A stretch of DNA of 64,000 nt from Pomphorhynchus laevis (GCA_012934845.2 WNNJ02003354.1:1-64000), one strand, 5' to 3'; positions 31,901 through 43,928 are shown, counted from the stretch's first letter. The notes: a model not told the origin generated them from the letters alone. Program-made: numbers and translations.

Positions 31901-34900
31901 AGGAGACGCGGTCTATTCGTCTCCCCCAGGACATTACTCGATTTATCCCAAAGCAAATTTGTTCACACTATACTCCGTACATAACCCCACCTCACTCCTC
32001 TTCATCTCAAGGACTCTTGACCTTAGTTAAGTGCTCCCTAAGATCTTTCCTCCTGCTAAATTACTCTTGTTCAGCCCTGTCCTGTTTAGTAATTTCACTC
32101 GTTAAGAACGGTAAACGCCTCAGTCGAGCCAATGTCTACATCCGTCCAGGGGAGGGCCACAAGAACCGTGCTCTCCTGAATGGTATAATTGATGGCGGCT
32201 ACGACATGGTACTAGGTGACTTAAACGACAGAACTGGTCGTTGGATTAATGCAGCACTCCGCAGAGCATGGAACGGTTATCTTATTCATAAACCACCCTC
32301 ACCCACCTTTCATTGCATATCAACGAATTCACTCCTCGACTTATTAATGATCAATGAGAAGTGGTTGCTAAAACCCTTCTGTACGGAGCAGTCGCGACAA
32401 CATCTGTCCACCTCTCATGATTTAATTCGTTGGCGGTTAGAAGAGGATACACTGCTTCGTAGAAGATTCCACTTTGACCCGATCAGAGTGGCTTTCTTCC
32501 AGGCAGCTATCCAACGCTTCCCCCGAATTGGTAATGAGAGTTTATCCAAATTTAATTCCTACCTCTATTCGCAAGCTACCGCGATTTTATCGACTACCTA
32601 TAAAGGTCGCTTATACAATCCCACTCCGACAAAACTCAAGGTCCTAGCTAAATTGTTGAACCTTCCTAATCTCTCTGCTTCCGCCAGACAAACCCTCTCG
32701 AAGAAATACTGGAGCACTAGATATAGGTTCCAGCTGAGTAGGGATAGGACGAATATTGCTCGTTTGAACCCTTCTCAGTCTTCCTTTTGGAAGATATTCA
32801 AGAAGGAGAAGTTTGTTTGTTGGAAGGATAGGGCCTTGGGCTGGATCGGTAGTATAGGCCTTGATAAAGTTTTAGCGGAGTCACTATCCTTACACAATTA
32901 TGGAGCCACGCAATCACCGCAACCAATCCCGCCCTAGAGAGACTTCAGGAGTAGAGACTTATCTGTCACAAATATTCTCAACGCCTGGGGGCCTCTTCCG
33001 GGCACCTCCAAATCCGTCGCTCCACTATCTTCTCGTGTCTGTCAGCTATTGACAGCCGATCAAAGAAGAGAGGTGGCCGTCACAATGCTATTAGCCACCC
33101 CATCCGATGTGGCCGGCATCAACATTAGCAAGAGAATTTTTATTCCAAAAAAGTATCCGGTCTCTTGCCCTAAAGACCTGCGGCCCATTTCGATTCAAAA
33201 TTCCCTCGTCTCGATCTACGAAAAAGCGCTTGCGCGTAGAATCCGCGATCATTTGATTAGGCGAAATTTAATCCCACCTGGATTCCATGGGTTTGTCAAA
33301 GGTCGCTCGGTCCATTCAGCAGTTGGTGAAGTGCATCGGTTTTGTCAGGAGAACAGTCATCAACTAGTTGTGGCTGATTTCCTTGATTTTTCCGCTGCAT
33401 TTGACCGCATCTCTATTTCCTTTGTTATCTCCTCTCTCAGGTCCTTTGGGTTGTCTGCGAGAATTGTTAACAGGGTGGAGATACTGCTGTACACCAAGCG
33501 ATTTTATTATGATGACGACCCTGATGCGCGTCAGTTCTACCCTATTACGGGTGTGCCTCAAGGTTCACCACTTTCTCCTATCTTATATCTTGCTGCCTCA
33601 ATTATTCTATTTAAAATATTTAAACGTGAACAACGTCTAGTGGTGTACGCTGATGACACCACAGCCCTGTTCTCTGAACGCAGGTGTAAAGACGTAGTCT
33701 CTGACATCAGCCGTTTCTTTTCAAGATTAAAAGACCAGCTACCCCAATCCAATCTTATTTTAAACTCCGCAAAATCGCAGGTGGTAGTTTTTCATGGCTC
33801 CCCTGTGACGAAGAAAAAACTTAAGAGACTAGCACTCTCGGCGCTCTCCTCCATATTTGCCTCTGAACCACTCCCTTCCTTCACAAGTCGAGTAAAATAC
33901 CTGGGAACTGGTCGGCGAAAGCCGACCTGGATAGACTTAAACGTATCCTGAAGAGAGCTAGGTGGGCTCTGAAACGGGCTCAGAATCTGTCGTTGAATGG
34001 GAAAACCCATGTACGCCTTTGGGGTACCTGGGCTATCTCGGGATTAGTCTTCTTCTCAAGAGGACGTCCCCCAGAACAAAGGCTAAGGTTTCTTAAGCTC
34101 CTCGTCTCTCGTTTACCCAGTATCGTCCGCACCGATTGGATTCTTCGGGGGGTGAGAGACCCTCGGGTGGTTCAATCGGAAAGCGGCGTGTTGGATTGGT
34201 TGGGGGGCTCAGATCCCCATGGATTTGAGGCCAGAATAATGGTGAAGACTAGACAATGATTATGAAGATCTGCTTCGGAACTATTTGTCTTGGACTTTCT
34301 GTTGTTAATATTTACTTATTTATCCTTTTGTGTTAGTAAGAAAATCTATTATTATTAAAATGCGGTACGACATTTATAGTAGTATTTTGTAACTCTTTCA
34401 ATAATACATTATTGAAATAGTGTCGAGGAGCATAAAATCCTAACGAATTTTAGCTAATTGTACCCATATATAGTAAACTGAGATCTTTATTAAAATTTTG
34501 ACATATTTTAAGAAGCTTTTTTCCATTGTTGAATAAAAAAATAAAAAACTAATTACCTGTTTTACTAAGTCCAATTACAACACCCAATTCAGTTTCAAGC
34601 GTACTCAAGTAGTAGAAATCAGTTTCTCCTAGAGAAATCACTCTTGCAAGAACAATATCACCGGGTCGGAAACAGTTAATAATTTCAAGCTTATTGTTTC
34701 ACAAAAACAGATGTTAATGGTGCCTCAATTGTAACGATACTTACAATATCTCTTCGATAACTTCTTACTGATCTCTTCCTAAGAAATAGCAGTAACCACA
34801 CATTTAAATTATTTCGTAATATATTAACTTACTTGATGACACCATTGAAAGGAGAATTTACAGCGACATTATTTACCGATAGTATAATACATTTCGCATT

Positions 34901-37900
34901 AGATTTGTGCACAAAGGTTATCTTGAGTAGTAGAGAAAGTACAATTTTTTAACTTTGAATTAAAATTCTATTTTGAATTGCAGTGGATTAGACTTCACTG
35001 CAACAAATTGTAATGTTGAAGCTCAAATATTTAAATATCGCTGAGATTCAATGAATATTCATTTAAATATCGCTAAGTTCAGTCCTTTCCTTAAATCACT
35101 GATGTAGTTTATAATAAAGTAAAATTTAATTTTGTTTGAAATAAATCAATATCGTCATTTAAACATTTTTGTTCGCTCATGTATTAATATACATTATCTT
35201 AAGTAGACAGCAGGTAATGACATTTTCACGTGTCCACCTAGTCCTTAATTGATTAGCACTCAATAATTGGCATGATTGAGCTTTAAGCTCTGCTCTGAGC
35301 TAGTCAGTGCGTGCTTAATATACAAAAACAGTATATTTATATTGCTTCTAACCATGGCGGTGGCTCGTCACCCAACGCCTCTGGGTAAAATAAATACCAT
35401 CGTTCCACTTCGTTCGAATGGATCATATGTAGATCATCAACTTATTTTCTTATGGAACTTGTGATCATAAGTTTTCTTAAGGTTTCTTAAGATCATACGT
35501 GAAGGGCTCAGCTGCCTTTCACGTATGATCTTTAACCACCTTGCAGATCTCATTTCTCAATGTTCATTGTCTTATACTCATTCCTTTGTTCTCGGTGACT
35601 TTAACATTCGTCTTGATCGTCCAGATTACTCTATCGCTCTAACTAATCTTTTATCTGATTTTAACTATAAATGATTTTCAACAACTCCAATCATATTCAC
35701 GACGGTGCTCTGGACATCATTGCTGTTCTGAACTGCTTCAATGACTATACCTTATTTTCAATTACTGATCCTGGTTTGTCCGATCATTTCCTTGTCATTT
35801 TTACTCCTACTTGTCCCCATCCTGCTTCTCCGCCTCCACCATTAGCTAATCGAAGTCGACCCTGGAAACTTCTCGATATCCTTATTCTCTTCACAGCCTT
35901 ACTCAATTCTTCACTCTTTTCACTTCCGCTTAACTATCTTTCTCCCGATGATCTATGCGTTCTGTTTGATTCTGAACTTACGAATATCCTTAATAACCTT
36001 ATGCCTATTCTACCCATACATTTTCAGCGCTTGCGCCATGCTCCCTGGTTCGATTCCGACTGTAGTCCTCATAGGAGTCGACTTCGTCACCCTTTTCGTG
36101 TTTAATCACTTTCTTAAGCTTTCTTCAAAGTCACTTGCTTCAAATCTCCGTACTTCTTATCTTTCTCACAGCCGTTCCCATATTATTCTTATGCGTACTA
36201 AACGTACTCTCTATTGGCGAAATCAACTCGAGTTCTCTTCCTACTCTAAATATAATTGGAAAATCTTAAATTCAATACTTTCATGATCATCTACCCCTTG
36301 GAACATAAATCCTGATGGATTTTCCTCTTATCTACAATCTAAGCTATCTAATTTACTTTCCCTTCTACCCACATGCCACTTGGATTTTCTCTTTTCTTAA
36401 AATACTTACCTCCAAGAACTATTCCACCTTCTTCCCGTTTCGTCTGATGAAATTTCTTCAAATTATCTATCATTACCTAATAAAACCTCTCCTTCTAACC
36501 CAATTCACACTCAATTACTTAAAAATATCTGCTCATCTATATCACCATTCTTAACCACGTTGTTCAACTTGTCTATCCGTAGCTGCATATTTCCTTACAA
36601 CTGGAAATGCGCCACTGCTCGTCCTCTCCTCAAAGAGCAATCTCTCTACCCCTCACTACCATATTCGTACCATCATATCTTACTTATCCTAACCCTCTCT
36701 AAACTCCTTGAGCATCTCGTTCTCAAGCAAGGTTATACATATGTCTGCTAATCTATCTCACCGTTCCTAAGCACTTTGTTCAACTTGTATATCAGCAGCC
36801 GCACATTTCCTTCTTATTGGAAATGCACCACTTCGCCCTATCCTCAAAAAGCAATATCTTGACCCTTCACTACCATATTCGTACCATCCTATCTCACTCC
36901 TCCAAACTGTGTAAACTTCTACAGCATCTTGTTCTCGAGCAAGTTAATACATATCTCTTTTCCTCCAACTTATTTCCTCCCTTCTAAACTGCTTTTTGCT
37001 CTAATCACGATACTGAAATGTCCTGGATTAAAATTTAACTTACTCATCTCGCGCGATCAAAAATTACAATGTCAGTTCCTCTTGATCTATCCTCTGCTTT
37101 CGACATCGTCGATTACTCGATTCTTCTCTATCGTCTTCGTCATGGCTGTCTTCTCTTTACTACTGTAACTTAGTTTTCTTCATATATATATCAAACCGTA
37201 CTTTTCGCGTGTGTTCTAACTCTTCTCTTTCCCATCCTTCTTCCATCCAGTCCGGTGTTCCATAAGGCTCCGTATTAGACCCTTTGCTGTTCTCTCTTCT
37301 TCTCGGTGATTTGTCTTCTATTTTTCATACATTTAACTTCCAACTTCCATGTTATGCAATACGCTGATGACATTATCATCTATGATCACGCACCTGCATA
37401 TCGTATTCATTATCTTAGTGTTTCTGCTTCCAACTGTCTTGCCTCAATTTTCAATCATATTTATTCTCTTCGTCTTACTCTGAATCCTAAAAAATCCAAA
37501 ATAATGTAGATCCTTCCTCGACGCCCCAGCTTAGAACTTCCCTCCGTATCATTAAATTCTACAATTCTTCTTAACGTTGACAATCTCGTTTTCTTAAGCT
37601 TCCATTTCAACAACCGACTTTCACTTAAACCATTCATTAGAAATAAAGTAGGCTAATCTACCTTGATTCTTCGCAGCCTCCGTCAAATTCGCAGATTGAT
37701 CAATTTCCATTCTTGTATGACTCTCATATCTTCTCTCATTTTCTCAAAACTTGAGAAGTCTTAAGACTTGTCTTAAGTGTACGTTTTCTCTGCGATTTAT
37801 CTTGAAAATTTCATGTAGTTGACGTTGCCAAAAAATGATCTTGCCGACCATTCCTTATTCGCAGTTTAAGAAAGCTAGGTTTAACACCAAATCAGTTGAC

Positions 37901-40900
37901 GATTATTTACAACGCTACAATTCGTTCTGTGCTGATAAACAGTTATCTACTATTTATTGATATATCATTTACTGATTTACATAGACTAATGACAATTCAT
38001 TAATTCACTAATGACAATCACTATGTCATGCGTTATCGTCTATCTTAATAAAAACACCTAGAGATTATAAACTTCTACAACAAACATCCGCTTTTGTCGA
38101 ATCCCTTTCCCAGTCGTTGATCATGAACTTTCTCTTCGTAGTAAAATGTCATTTAAAAACCGGTATATTCGATTAAATAAAACAATTTGTAGTTTATACA
38201 GAAAACGGTCTTGGTAAACATTTCTTTATATTTTGATTCATTTCTGTTCTATTTGTTTTCAAATACTTATTTTAACACATTAATAAATAGTAAAAAAGGA
38301 AAATTGATTCAAATATGTATTTGGATTTAAATATATATTCAAATAACAAATAATAAGATTTTCGTTTGATATTTGGAAAATATCAACGTTAACAGTACAT
38401 TTTTGCGTAAAGTTCAATCTTTGCGATGATTTAGAAAATTAATTAAACTGAATGAAATAACACATTTGTTTTAAATAGTTGATAATGATCCATAATTAAT
38501 AAATAATTATTGGAGCTGGAACAAAAAAAAGAGGAAATTATTTTAGATATTTCGCTAACTTCTGTTAGCATCTTTAGAAAATTACTGTAATTTGTTGTAA
38601 TTTAATGTCTATTATATATATCAAATAATTATACTTTTCTGGTTCTGACAAAATATTATCCTCAAAGGTATTGTTCCTATTCTTGATACAGCAGGACGCT
38701 ACTAATCAGTCTGGGTGGGTATCATCAGCTGCTGACCCGGAACTTCATTTCACGTTTCAACGCTTATTATATGCTTACTCCGTACACTGGTGCTGATCGT
38801 CTTTGAACTCAGGAGGTCTGTGGCGAGTGGCAGCATGAAAAACAGTGATCCGGCTAGCGGATCACACACATGGGGTAGATTTCTAATAGATCGTTAGAAT
38901 ACGATCCCCTACCGAAAGTAATATACAACAATGTATACCTACACCACTGTGGCAGCCAGCCAAGTAGATGTAGCGTTGAATCAAGATACAGACGTCCTGA
39001 GTTCGTCCTGAGATACGTGTAAAACAACTGATTTACACTATCAAATTACGAACAAGACAACAATGAATGAATAGTAATACAAATATTAAGACAATTAAAG
39101 TGTGTAAACGATAAACATTTTAATACTTTCCTTTATTAAAAATGTCAACTTTATTTTACATCATCAGTAGAGATCCATGAATCTGATTATTTAGCTAAAG
39201 TTTATTCAAAGTGCATTTTAAGTAATTTAAGTATGTAATTGCAAATAAGATTGTATAAATTATAAAATTAAAAAGAAAAATATGTAATATTAATATATTA
39301 ATATATTGAAATGTATATATATTTAAAGAATTCGTAAAGTCATAATATAGAATTTAATTTATAAACTGTAAAGTCGAATGCATCGCATTTTTAATAAATA
39401 TTTGGAGTAACTACTGTAAATGTCGTGTTGTATTTAAAGCATTTGAACTTTTATTTAAATTAAACATCATAGAAATTAACAATGAGAAAAATTAAGTCAC
39501 TGTTGTAGACAACACCGCACGGCATTCCTGAATTTCGGCCACCCATGCTTTCTTCGTATGTTCAAATTAAATTTAAACAAAATAAATATTGCAGGAAATA
39601 AATTCGAAATTTCTTAATCTTCAAGTTAAATAAATAATTTTATTGTATATCCGTTAATAGAATTAAGTGATTTTAAATTAAGTGATAACTTAATTAGTCA
39701 ATTCATAAAAATTGATTTTTATTTTAAATTTCAATAATAAATTTTATCGTTATATCATTGTTATAAAATCTTATATAATTATTTATTATTTAAAATTATT
39801 TTTTTATTTATTTATAGTATAAATAAAGATTAATTATAATTACTTATCTTTATATTTAATTAAAATATAGTATAAAATGCGTAGACTGAGTTATCTGATT
39901 TATTTATTTAAACTTTATTATAAATTTTATAATTACATACATATTAATTGTATAAAATCTTATATAATTATTTACTATTTATAATTACTTATTTTTATTT
40001 TTAATTTAATTATAGTGTAAAATACGTAGACTAATTTATCTGATTTGTTCTACTGACAAGTTATTGTTGTCATGTGGACTTTTTCCCATGTGACAAGCAT
40101 GAAACATAGTTTATGCTTGGCCATTTGTAATCTTCCAATGTCTTAAAATAGTTTGTGATAATTTGAATTATTTAAATCATTAAATTAATCATTCTTTCTG
40201 GTGACATCTAATTTTTATCCTGATACATCGCCTGTTAGTCAATTCATAAAAATTGACTTTTATTTTAAATTTCGATTTTAAATTTTGACTTAATATGAAT
40301 TATATAATATCTTATATAATTATTTATTATTTATTTACTTTTATTTAGTATTATTTTTTATATAAATAATATAAAATACGTAGATTCAGTTAGCTGATCT
40401 GATTTGTACATTATCAATGACAAGATTACGATTGATTATAATATATTTCTATTCGTTCTTTTTTGAACACTCCTGTTATGTATGCATTCTGATGAGATGT
40501 TCTTGCCGATGCTAAACTTGTCAAGTTTAGCTTCGTTAAAACACGATTTAGTGTTTCATGGATTCAAATATTAAAATTAGCAAGATTTGCTGAAATTTAC
40601 TATATTAATTAATATATTTACTATATATTAATTGTATAAAATCTTATATAATTATTTATTATTTATAATTAATTATCTTTATTTTTAATTTATTTAAAAA
40701 ATATGCAGTCTCAGTAATCTGATCTGATTAGTTGAGACCGGTAATATCATTACGAAAATTTTCTCATCTTTACGTCCACATTTAATATAATATTATATTA
40801 CTTAATTATTACTTAAGTAATTAATTATTACCTAATAATTATTAATTATTATAATTAAGTGATTCGCTAATTGATTAACCGTTAATAGAAAATAGGAAAT

Positions 40901-41628
40901 ATTATGGAAATAACACTTTTAATATTATTTATAAAATTAAAAATATTATATTTATAATATAATATTATAATACATATAACATAGCTACAATGTACATTAT
41001 ATATAATAGATAAGGTCAACACAGCTTGTGGGCATTCTAAGATTAGGCTGCATATGTAGCGATACAGAGGATGATACACATTATATTACGGGTCTCACAA
41101 TAAAACAAACCACTGCCATAAACAATTAACTAATGGTAGGTGAATGATTATAACCGATTAACTTGCGAATATATGTTCAGGTAACACACTTGCACGAAAA
41201 ATCAATAATTAAGAAAAGCTAATATTAAATTAACTTAGTCACACGTGTAGTAGATCTATGTCGTAATCAACAAACCTTGCAGCAAACAATTGAACCGATC
41301 TCTGGTCTGGGTTGGGGTGGCTTTACATGCATGACGTTAATAACAACCTGATAAACTGATATTAAATAAATAAAAGTATCAATCGTATACCTTTCCATCG
41401 TCCTCAATATCATCTTCATTTTCAGCGGTTATATTTAGCACACCACGAATGCTGGCAAATATCAATCCATTTTTCACATAGGTGCCGAACCCTGGTTTAG
41501 CATCCAATTCACCGCATAATCGATCTCCTGTTTAAATTATACAATGAATTAAATGAAAATGCATTAGGAAACATCCTACCTGGAACACAAAGTAAATTTT
41601 CCATCGAAATTTCATCCGTCGTTGACAT
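28923..41628 (-). CDS. EXOSC1: RNA exosome cap subunit EXOSC1/CSL4, 7 exons
   Basis: Cap protein of the nuclear and cytoplasmic RNA exosome, helping guide RNA into the 3'-5' decay machinery. Minus-strand exons: 41628-41580, 41527-41391, 41347-41276, 34921-34833, 34778-34745, 34689-34557, 29068-28923. All have GT/AG borders and close into 220 codons including TAA (219 aa; human is 195). The N-terminal domain has PGDRLCGELDAKPGFGTYVK; the S1 domain starts around IGSIVCCK and includes INCFRPGDIVLARVISLG; the C-terminal part has TELGVVIGLSKTGERMYPIS and RKVAKVRPEF. An acidic tail DDEDEADDDLS extends beyond the human end. Introns 1, 2, 4 and 5 are 52, 43, 54 and 55 nt. Introns 3 (6.35 kb) and 6 (5.49 kb) each hold an antisense LINE. 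Confidence 0.95.
29445..29520. repeat. Foldback sequence in EXOSC1 intron 6
   Basis: TCCACTACTG near 29462 is followed about 20 bases later by CAGTAGTGGA, and the local sequence contains further partial copies of GGATACTA. It is non-coding. Confidence 0.5.
30495..30508. repeat. Target-site duplication, left, LINE D
   Basis: AAAATGCGGTACGA, repeated exactly at 34357-34370 on the far side of LINE D. Confidence 0.85.
30516..31681 (+). pseudogene. LINE D ORF1, gag-like CCHC protein (frameshifted)
   Basis: Starts around the Met at 30516, just inside the element. The first frame (asparagine- and serine-rich, to 30722) ends in a stop, and the main frame continues from 30785 for 298 codons. It has knuckles CVGCHKWGHWKSTC, CGVCGNESCHHLLLGEKC and CSNCKGAHPAWSRRC, the three-knuckle arrangement usual in Jockey/I-type ORF1 proteins that bind the element RNA. 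The C-terminus is proline- and arginine-rich. Confidence 0.8.
31795..32937 (+). pseudogene. LINE D ORF2 N-terminal part: AP endonuclease
   Basis: 380 codons. NILQWNSGGA, VIVLQETRS, LGDLNDRTGRW, NSLLDLLMIN and STSHDLIRW are the successive blocks of an APE-type endonuclease that nicks the target DNA. It ends in a stop at 32937, about 110 bases before the RT frame reopens, so ORF2 is interrupted. Confidence 0.8.
33049..33951 (+). pseudogene. LINE D ORF2 reverse transcriptase part
   Basis: 300 codons with RIFIPKKYP, LRPISIQNSLVSIYEK, GFVKGRSVHSAV, VADFLDFSAAFDRI (motif A), GVPQGSPLSPILYL (motif B) and VVYADDTTALF (catalytic YADD). After 33951 the frame breaks again. Translated remnants up to about 34258 (WRLRFLKLLVSRLPSIVRTD-like) are the C-terminal tail. 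Confidence 0.85.
34357..34370. repeat. Target-site duplication, right, LINE D
   Basis: Second copy of AAAATGCGGTACGA. The duplication may be two bases longer (TTAAAATG...), but those bases could belong to the LINE tail. Confidence 0.85.
35493..35532. repeat. Inverted repeat at the 5' edge of LINE B remnant
   Basis: AAGATCATACGTGAAGG is followed after about nine bases by CCTTTCACGTATGATCTT. Arms are 17-18 bp with one bulge. LINE B coding similarity begins inside or immediately after the right arm (FNHLADLISQCS). Confidence 0.75.
35505..37815 (+). pseudogene. LINE B relative, 5'-truncated and heavily decayed
   Basis: Antisense in intron 3 of EXOSC1. Recognisable pieces in shifting frames: VLGDFNIRLDR and DPGLSDHFLVIF (endonuclease end, to about 35820), CIFPYNWKCATARPLL (RT entry, about 36590), LDLSSAFDIVD-like text near 37090, VMQYADDIIIYDHAPAYRIH (catalytic YADD, 37354) and LTLNPKKSKIM (37479). 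A short segment around 36530-36730 appears again at 36770-36960, a local duplication. It is much older than the other two LINE B copies. Confidence 0.85.
38469..38585. mobile_element. Half copy of the 20945-21146 MITE
   Basis: TTAAATAGTTGATAATGATCC, then TTATTGGAGCTGGAA and the TTCGCTAACTTCTGTTAGC segment, match the left half of the earlier element, then stop at 38585. Confidence 0.75.
38640..39015. other. Island of higher GC, unidentified
   Basis: About 370 bp that stand out from the A/T-rich intron around them. There is no long frame on either strand. It contains short inverted blocks such as GTGATCCGGCTAGCGGATCAC (38844-38864), a perfect palindrome except at its centre. It could be an untranslated part of a retroelement or an unspliced non-coding RNA. 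I cannot assign it. Confidence 0.4.
39695..39902 (+). mobile_element. M1 element copy
   Basis: TTAGTCAATTCATAAAAATTG to GCGTAGACTGAGTTATCTG. Both ends are present. It is followed by a partial copy of the distal half at about 39935-40052. Confidence 0.7.
39935..40052 (+). mobile_element. Partial M1 element
   Basis: Interior ATAAAATCTTATATAATTATT and end ATACGTAGACTAATTTATCTG only. Confidence 0.6.
40230..40412 (+). mobile_element. M1 element copy with upstream leader
   Basis: GTTAGTCAATTCATAAAAATTG to CGTAGATTCAGTTAGCTGAT. It is preceded by GTGACATCTAATTTTTATCC (about 40201), which is also found between the folded motif and M1 at 12085-12125. This argues that leader and M1 belong to one larger element. 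Confidence 0.7.
40493..40530. repeat. Short hairpin in EXOSC1 intron 3
   Basis: GCTAAACTTG / CAAGTTTAGC (about 40511-40530), nearly touching arms. No other feature. Confidence 0.6.
40610..40732 (+). mobile_element. Partial M1 element
   Basis: ATAAAATCTTATATAATTATT through ATGCAGTCTCAGTAATCTGA. The first end is missing. Confidence 0.55.
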
Positions 41629-41639
41629 ACTGAATTATG

Positions 41640-43440
41640 TGAATTATCTGAATATCAGCTTTTTGTAAACGATTTTAATCTAATTTTAATTTTAAAGTTG
41701 CAAATACTAATTTAGATGTCTAAACTTGAGAGCTATATAGTCGGTTTGTCAAATCTAACCTCTATATATCCACGGATTCGTTATTTCGGAGGTTTAGTGG
41801 TTATTCACATATTCTTTATTCATTTATAGAAGATGGCCATTGTGTCATGTGTTAGTGATTTATAATTTCATGCTCTTGTGAAGTTCATTTTTAAGTTTTT
41901 AATGTATTTTTCAAATTTTTTATAATTTGTTTTATTATATATCAACTTATAAATGAGCCGAAGCTCGTAGGTAAGCTTCACATCAAATTAAAAAATCGAA
42001 ATGCAAAGATCAACTCTTTACCACCTAAGGAGATAGCCCATTCCATCGTTTACAGACACGAATGACCAAAATAGTACAATTTGTTCGAGGCTTTGACCGA
42101 TACTTCATGCACAGCTGCTTTAATGGGTGGTTAGGGACAAGCAGCGATATCCACATCAGTTCTAATTATGCAATTAAATGATCAAATTCAATAGATCTTA
42201 TAATCAACGCGCCGAGCCCACTAGGGTTAGGAATGGAGCTAATTGCCAGAACCAAATGAGATTTTTTCTCTTAAAAAAGATTTCGTTTGGAAATCTTTAA
42301 AGTATAAGTATTTAAATCTTTAAGCATAAGATTTCTTTTAGAAATCTTATACTTTTAAGAATGAACAATGTATCATTAAAATATTAATGGATCATTAATT
42401 ATGACACATTAGAATATTTCCCATGATTATTTAGTAATAAAATGATTAAAAGTTGTAAAGTGTTAAAGAAAATCACTAGATCGGAGTAGCGTGGATCACT
42501 ATATTTACAATAACTCAGCAAAAATGTGACTTACTCTACATCATAATTATTTTCAATGATAACGATTAAAGATTGAATGTTCGCGACTTTCTATTATTAG
42601 AAGAATCGAAAGATTAGTAGTGACAATGGATATTTGCTTTGTTTACCTTTGCTTCACAGTCAATACGTATATCCATCACTGAACTTGGCAAAGAGTACGT
42701 TCCTGGATTCAGACATAATCCGAAAAATTATGAGTCATATATAAACGTATGGCATTTCAAATGAACGCGTTCCAATATATAGTCGGAACTCTACGCTACT
42801 AGTGGTAACACATATGCCGACAAGTCATTCATATCTTTTAAGGATTAAGTGATAACATTCAACGAGGATTTCACATGTGGGGATCCACTAACTATGATGT
42901 TGTCTGATTCTTCCCTATTCCGATGTTAAAAATGTAAGGCATTTGTCTAGAAGTCAGCCAAAGATTTAACGTATACATGAAAACTGATCTTTCGAAGTAT
43001 AAAGATCAAATATATAAGAGGATTTTGATTTATACTAAATCGTCAATAAATGTAATCTGATAACAATCCACGATTCAATAGTTACAAATGAGCCTGAAAA
43101 TTACGCATTTTTAAGCGGTGTTTAACTATTGTACAACGTTGTCCAGCATGCAATCATAAATGTATCTGTTGATATAAAACAAATGCGACCGAGCTTGGAT
43201 AAATTTTATAAAGAATGGAATTCGAAACACTTGGATTCAGAGCATAACCGACTGGGATTGTCGACATTATGTCACTGAGAATCATGGTATTTAAATCGTC
43301 GAAATACGCGAAATTTCATAACCCTCTGATTGAAATGAATGAAAATATAAAAGTAAGAGGTTCCTTTTATCGGAAGCAAATAATAGGTACATAATTATAA
43401 GGGATGTCCTGATAAAAATTGATGCACCAATCAAAGTAAA
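41640..43440. other. Non-coding region upstream of EXOSC1
   Basis: No supportable gene. The EXOSC1 promoter should lie just right of 41628, but no motif decides it. Around 42270-42350 there are overlapping foldbacks built on AAGATTTC and GAAATCTT. Confidence 0.5.
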
Positions 43441-43499
43441 ACAACGGGTAATGTTTAGTTAACTAACGCCTTTTCCGGTTCTCATATTAAAGGAGTCAC

Positions 43500-43928
43500 T
43501 ACCTGCACAATTATGTGGGCACTCAATCTCCCCAACAAATCTCACCTTGGGGTGACTTCAGAACGGAAAGAGGAGCTCGTTTGGACTTGGTGTGTTCAGG
43601 TCTCTACGGAAGTGCGATGGAGCGGACGTATTTCTACGTCGCTATTTACAATCATTTTGCCTCATCGTACATATCTCGCGAGCCCAAGAATATTGTCGAG
43701 TACCATAAAAATAGAAAGAGATCAAAATATTTGGAACGAGTTAACACAATCGAGAATGCTATATTTGTACCACTTATTTTCTCTACATCGGGTGGAATTA
43801 GAAAAGAGGCTTTATCAATTATGAAACAGATAGCACTCCAAGAAGCTTCAGAGGTTCGTGCTTACCCTGATATTATTGCTAAGATGAGAAGACTCATTGG
43901 ATGCGCTCTCATCCGGTGTAATTCCTAG
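43500..43928 (+). pseudogene. Retroelement C-terminal endonuclease-like domain, fossil fragment
   Basis: About 135 codons with RGARLDLVCSGLYGSAMERT, YFYVAIYNHFASSYISREPK and FVPLIFSTSGGIRKEA. ARLD---GFW-----FFDVR---P-A-S and F-PLVFST-GG are conserved at the C-terminus of some reverse-transcriptase elements known mainly from invertebrates. I cannot say which retroelement class this piece came from. It is a broken remnant without an RT core. Confidence 0.55.

Larger units (their letters stand above)
30509..34356 (+). mobile_element. LINE D, nearly full-length non-LTR retrotransposon
   Basis: Bounded by a 14-bp target-site duplication, with ORF1 (gag-like, three CCHC-type knuckles), ORF2 (AP endonuclease plus reverse transcriptase) and a 3' end running into TCTATTATTATT. 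The layout fits the Jockey/I/R1-type superfamily. Several breaks in ORF1 and ORF2 make it inactive. It is inserted antisense in intron 6 of EXOSC1. The perfect duplication suggests a fairly recent insertion, although the reading frames have decayed. Confidence 0.85.
37820..41270. other. Rest of EXOSC1 intron 3, repeat-rich, no gene
   Basis: Apart from the M1 copies, the half MITE at 38469 and a less AT-rich island at 38640-39015, this stretch is A/T-rich without a supportable reading frame. Confidence 0.5.

Noticed and set aside
35276-35464. Short plus-strand frame before the LINE B remnant
   Set aside because: No recognisable motif, and it lies in an intron of EXOSC1 without splice or repeat support.
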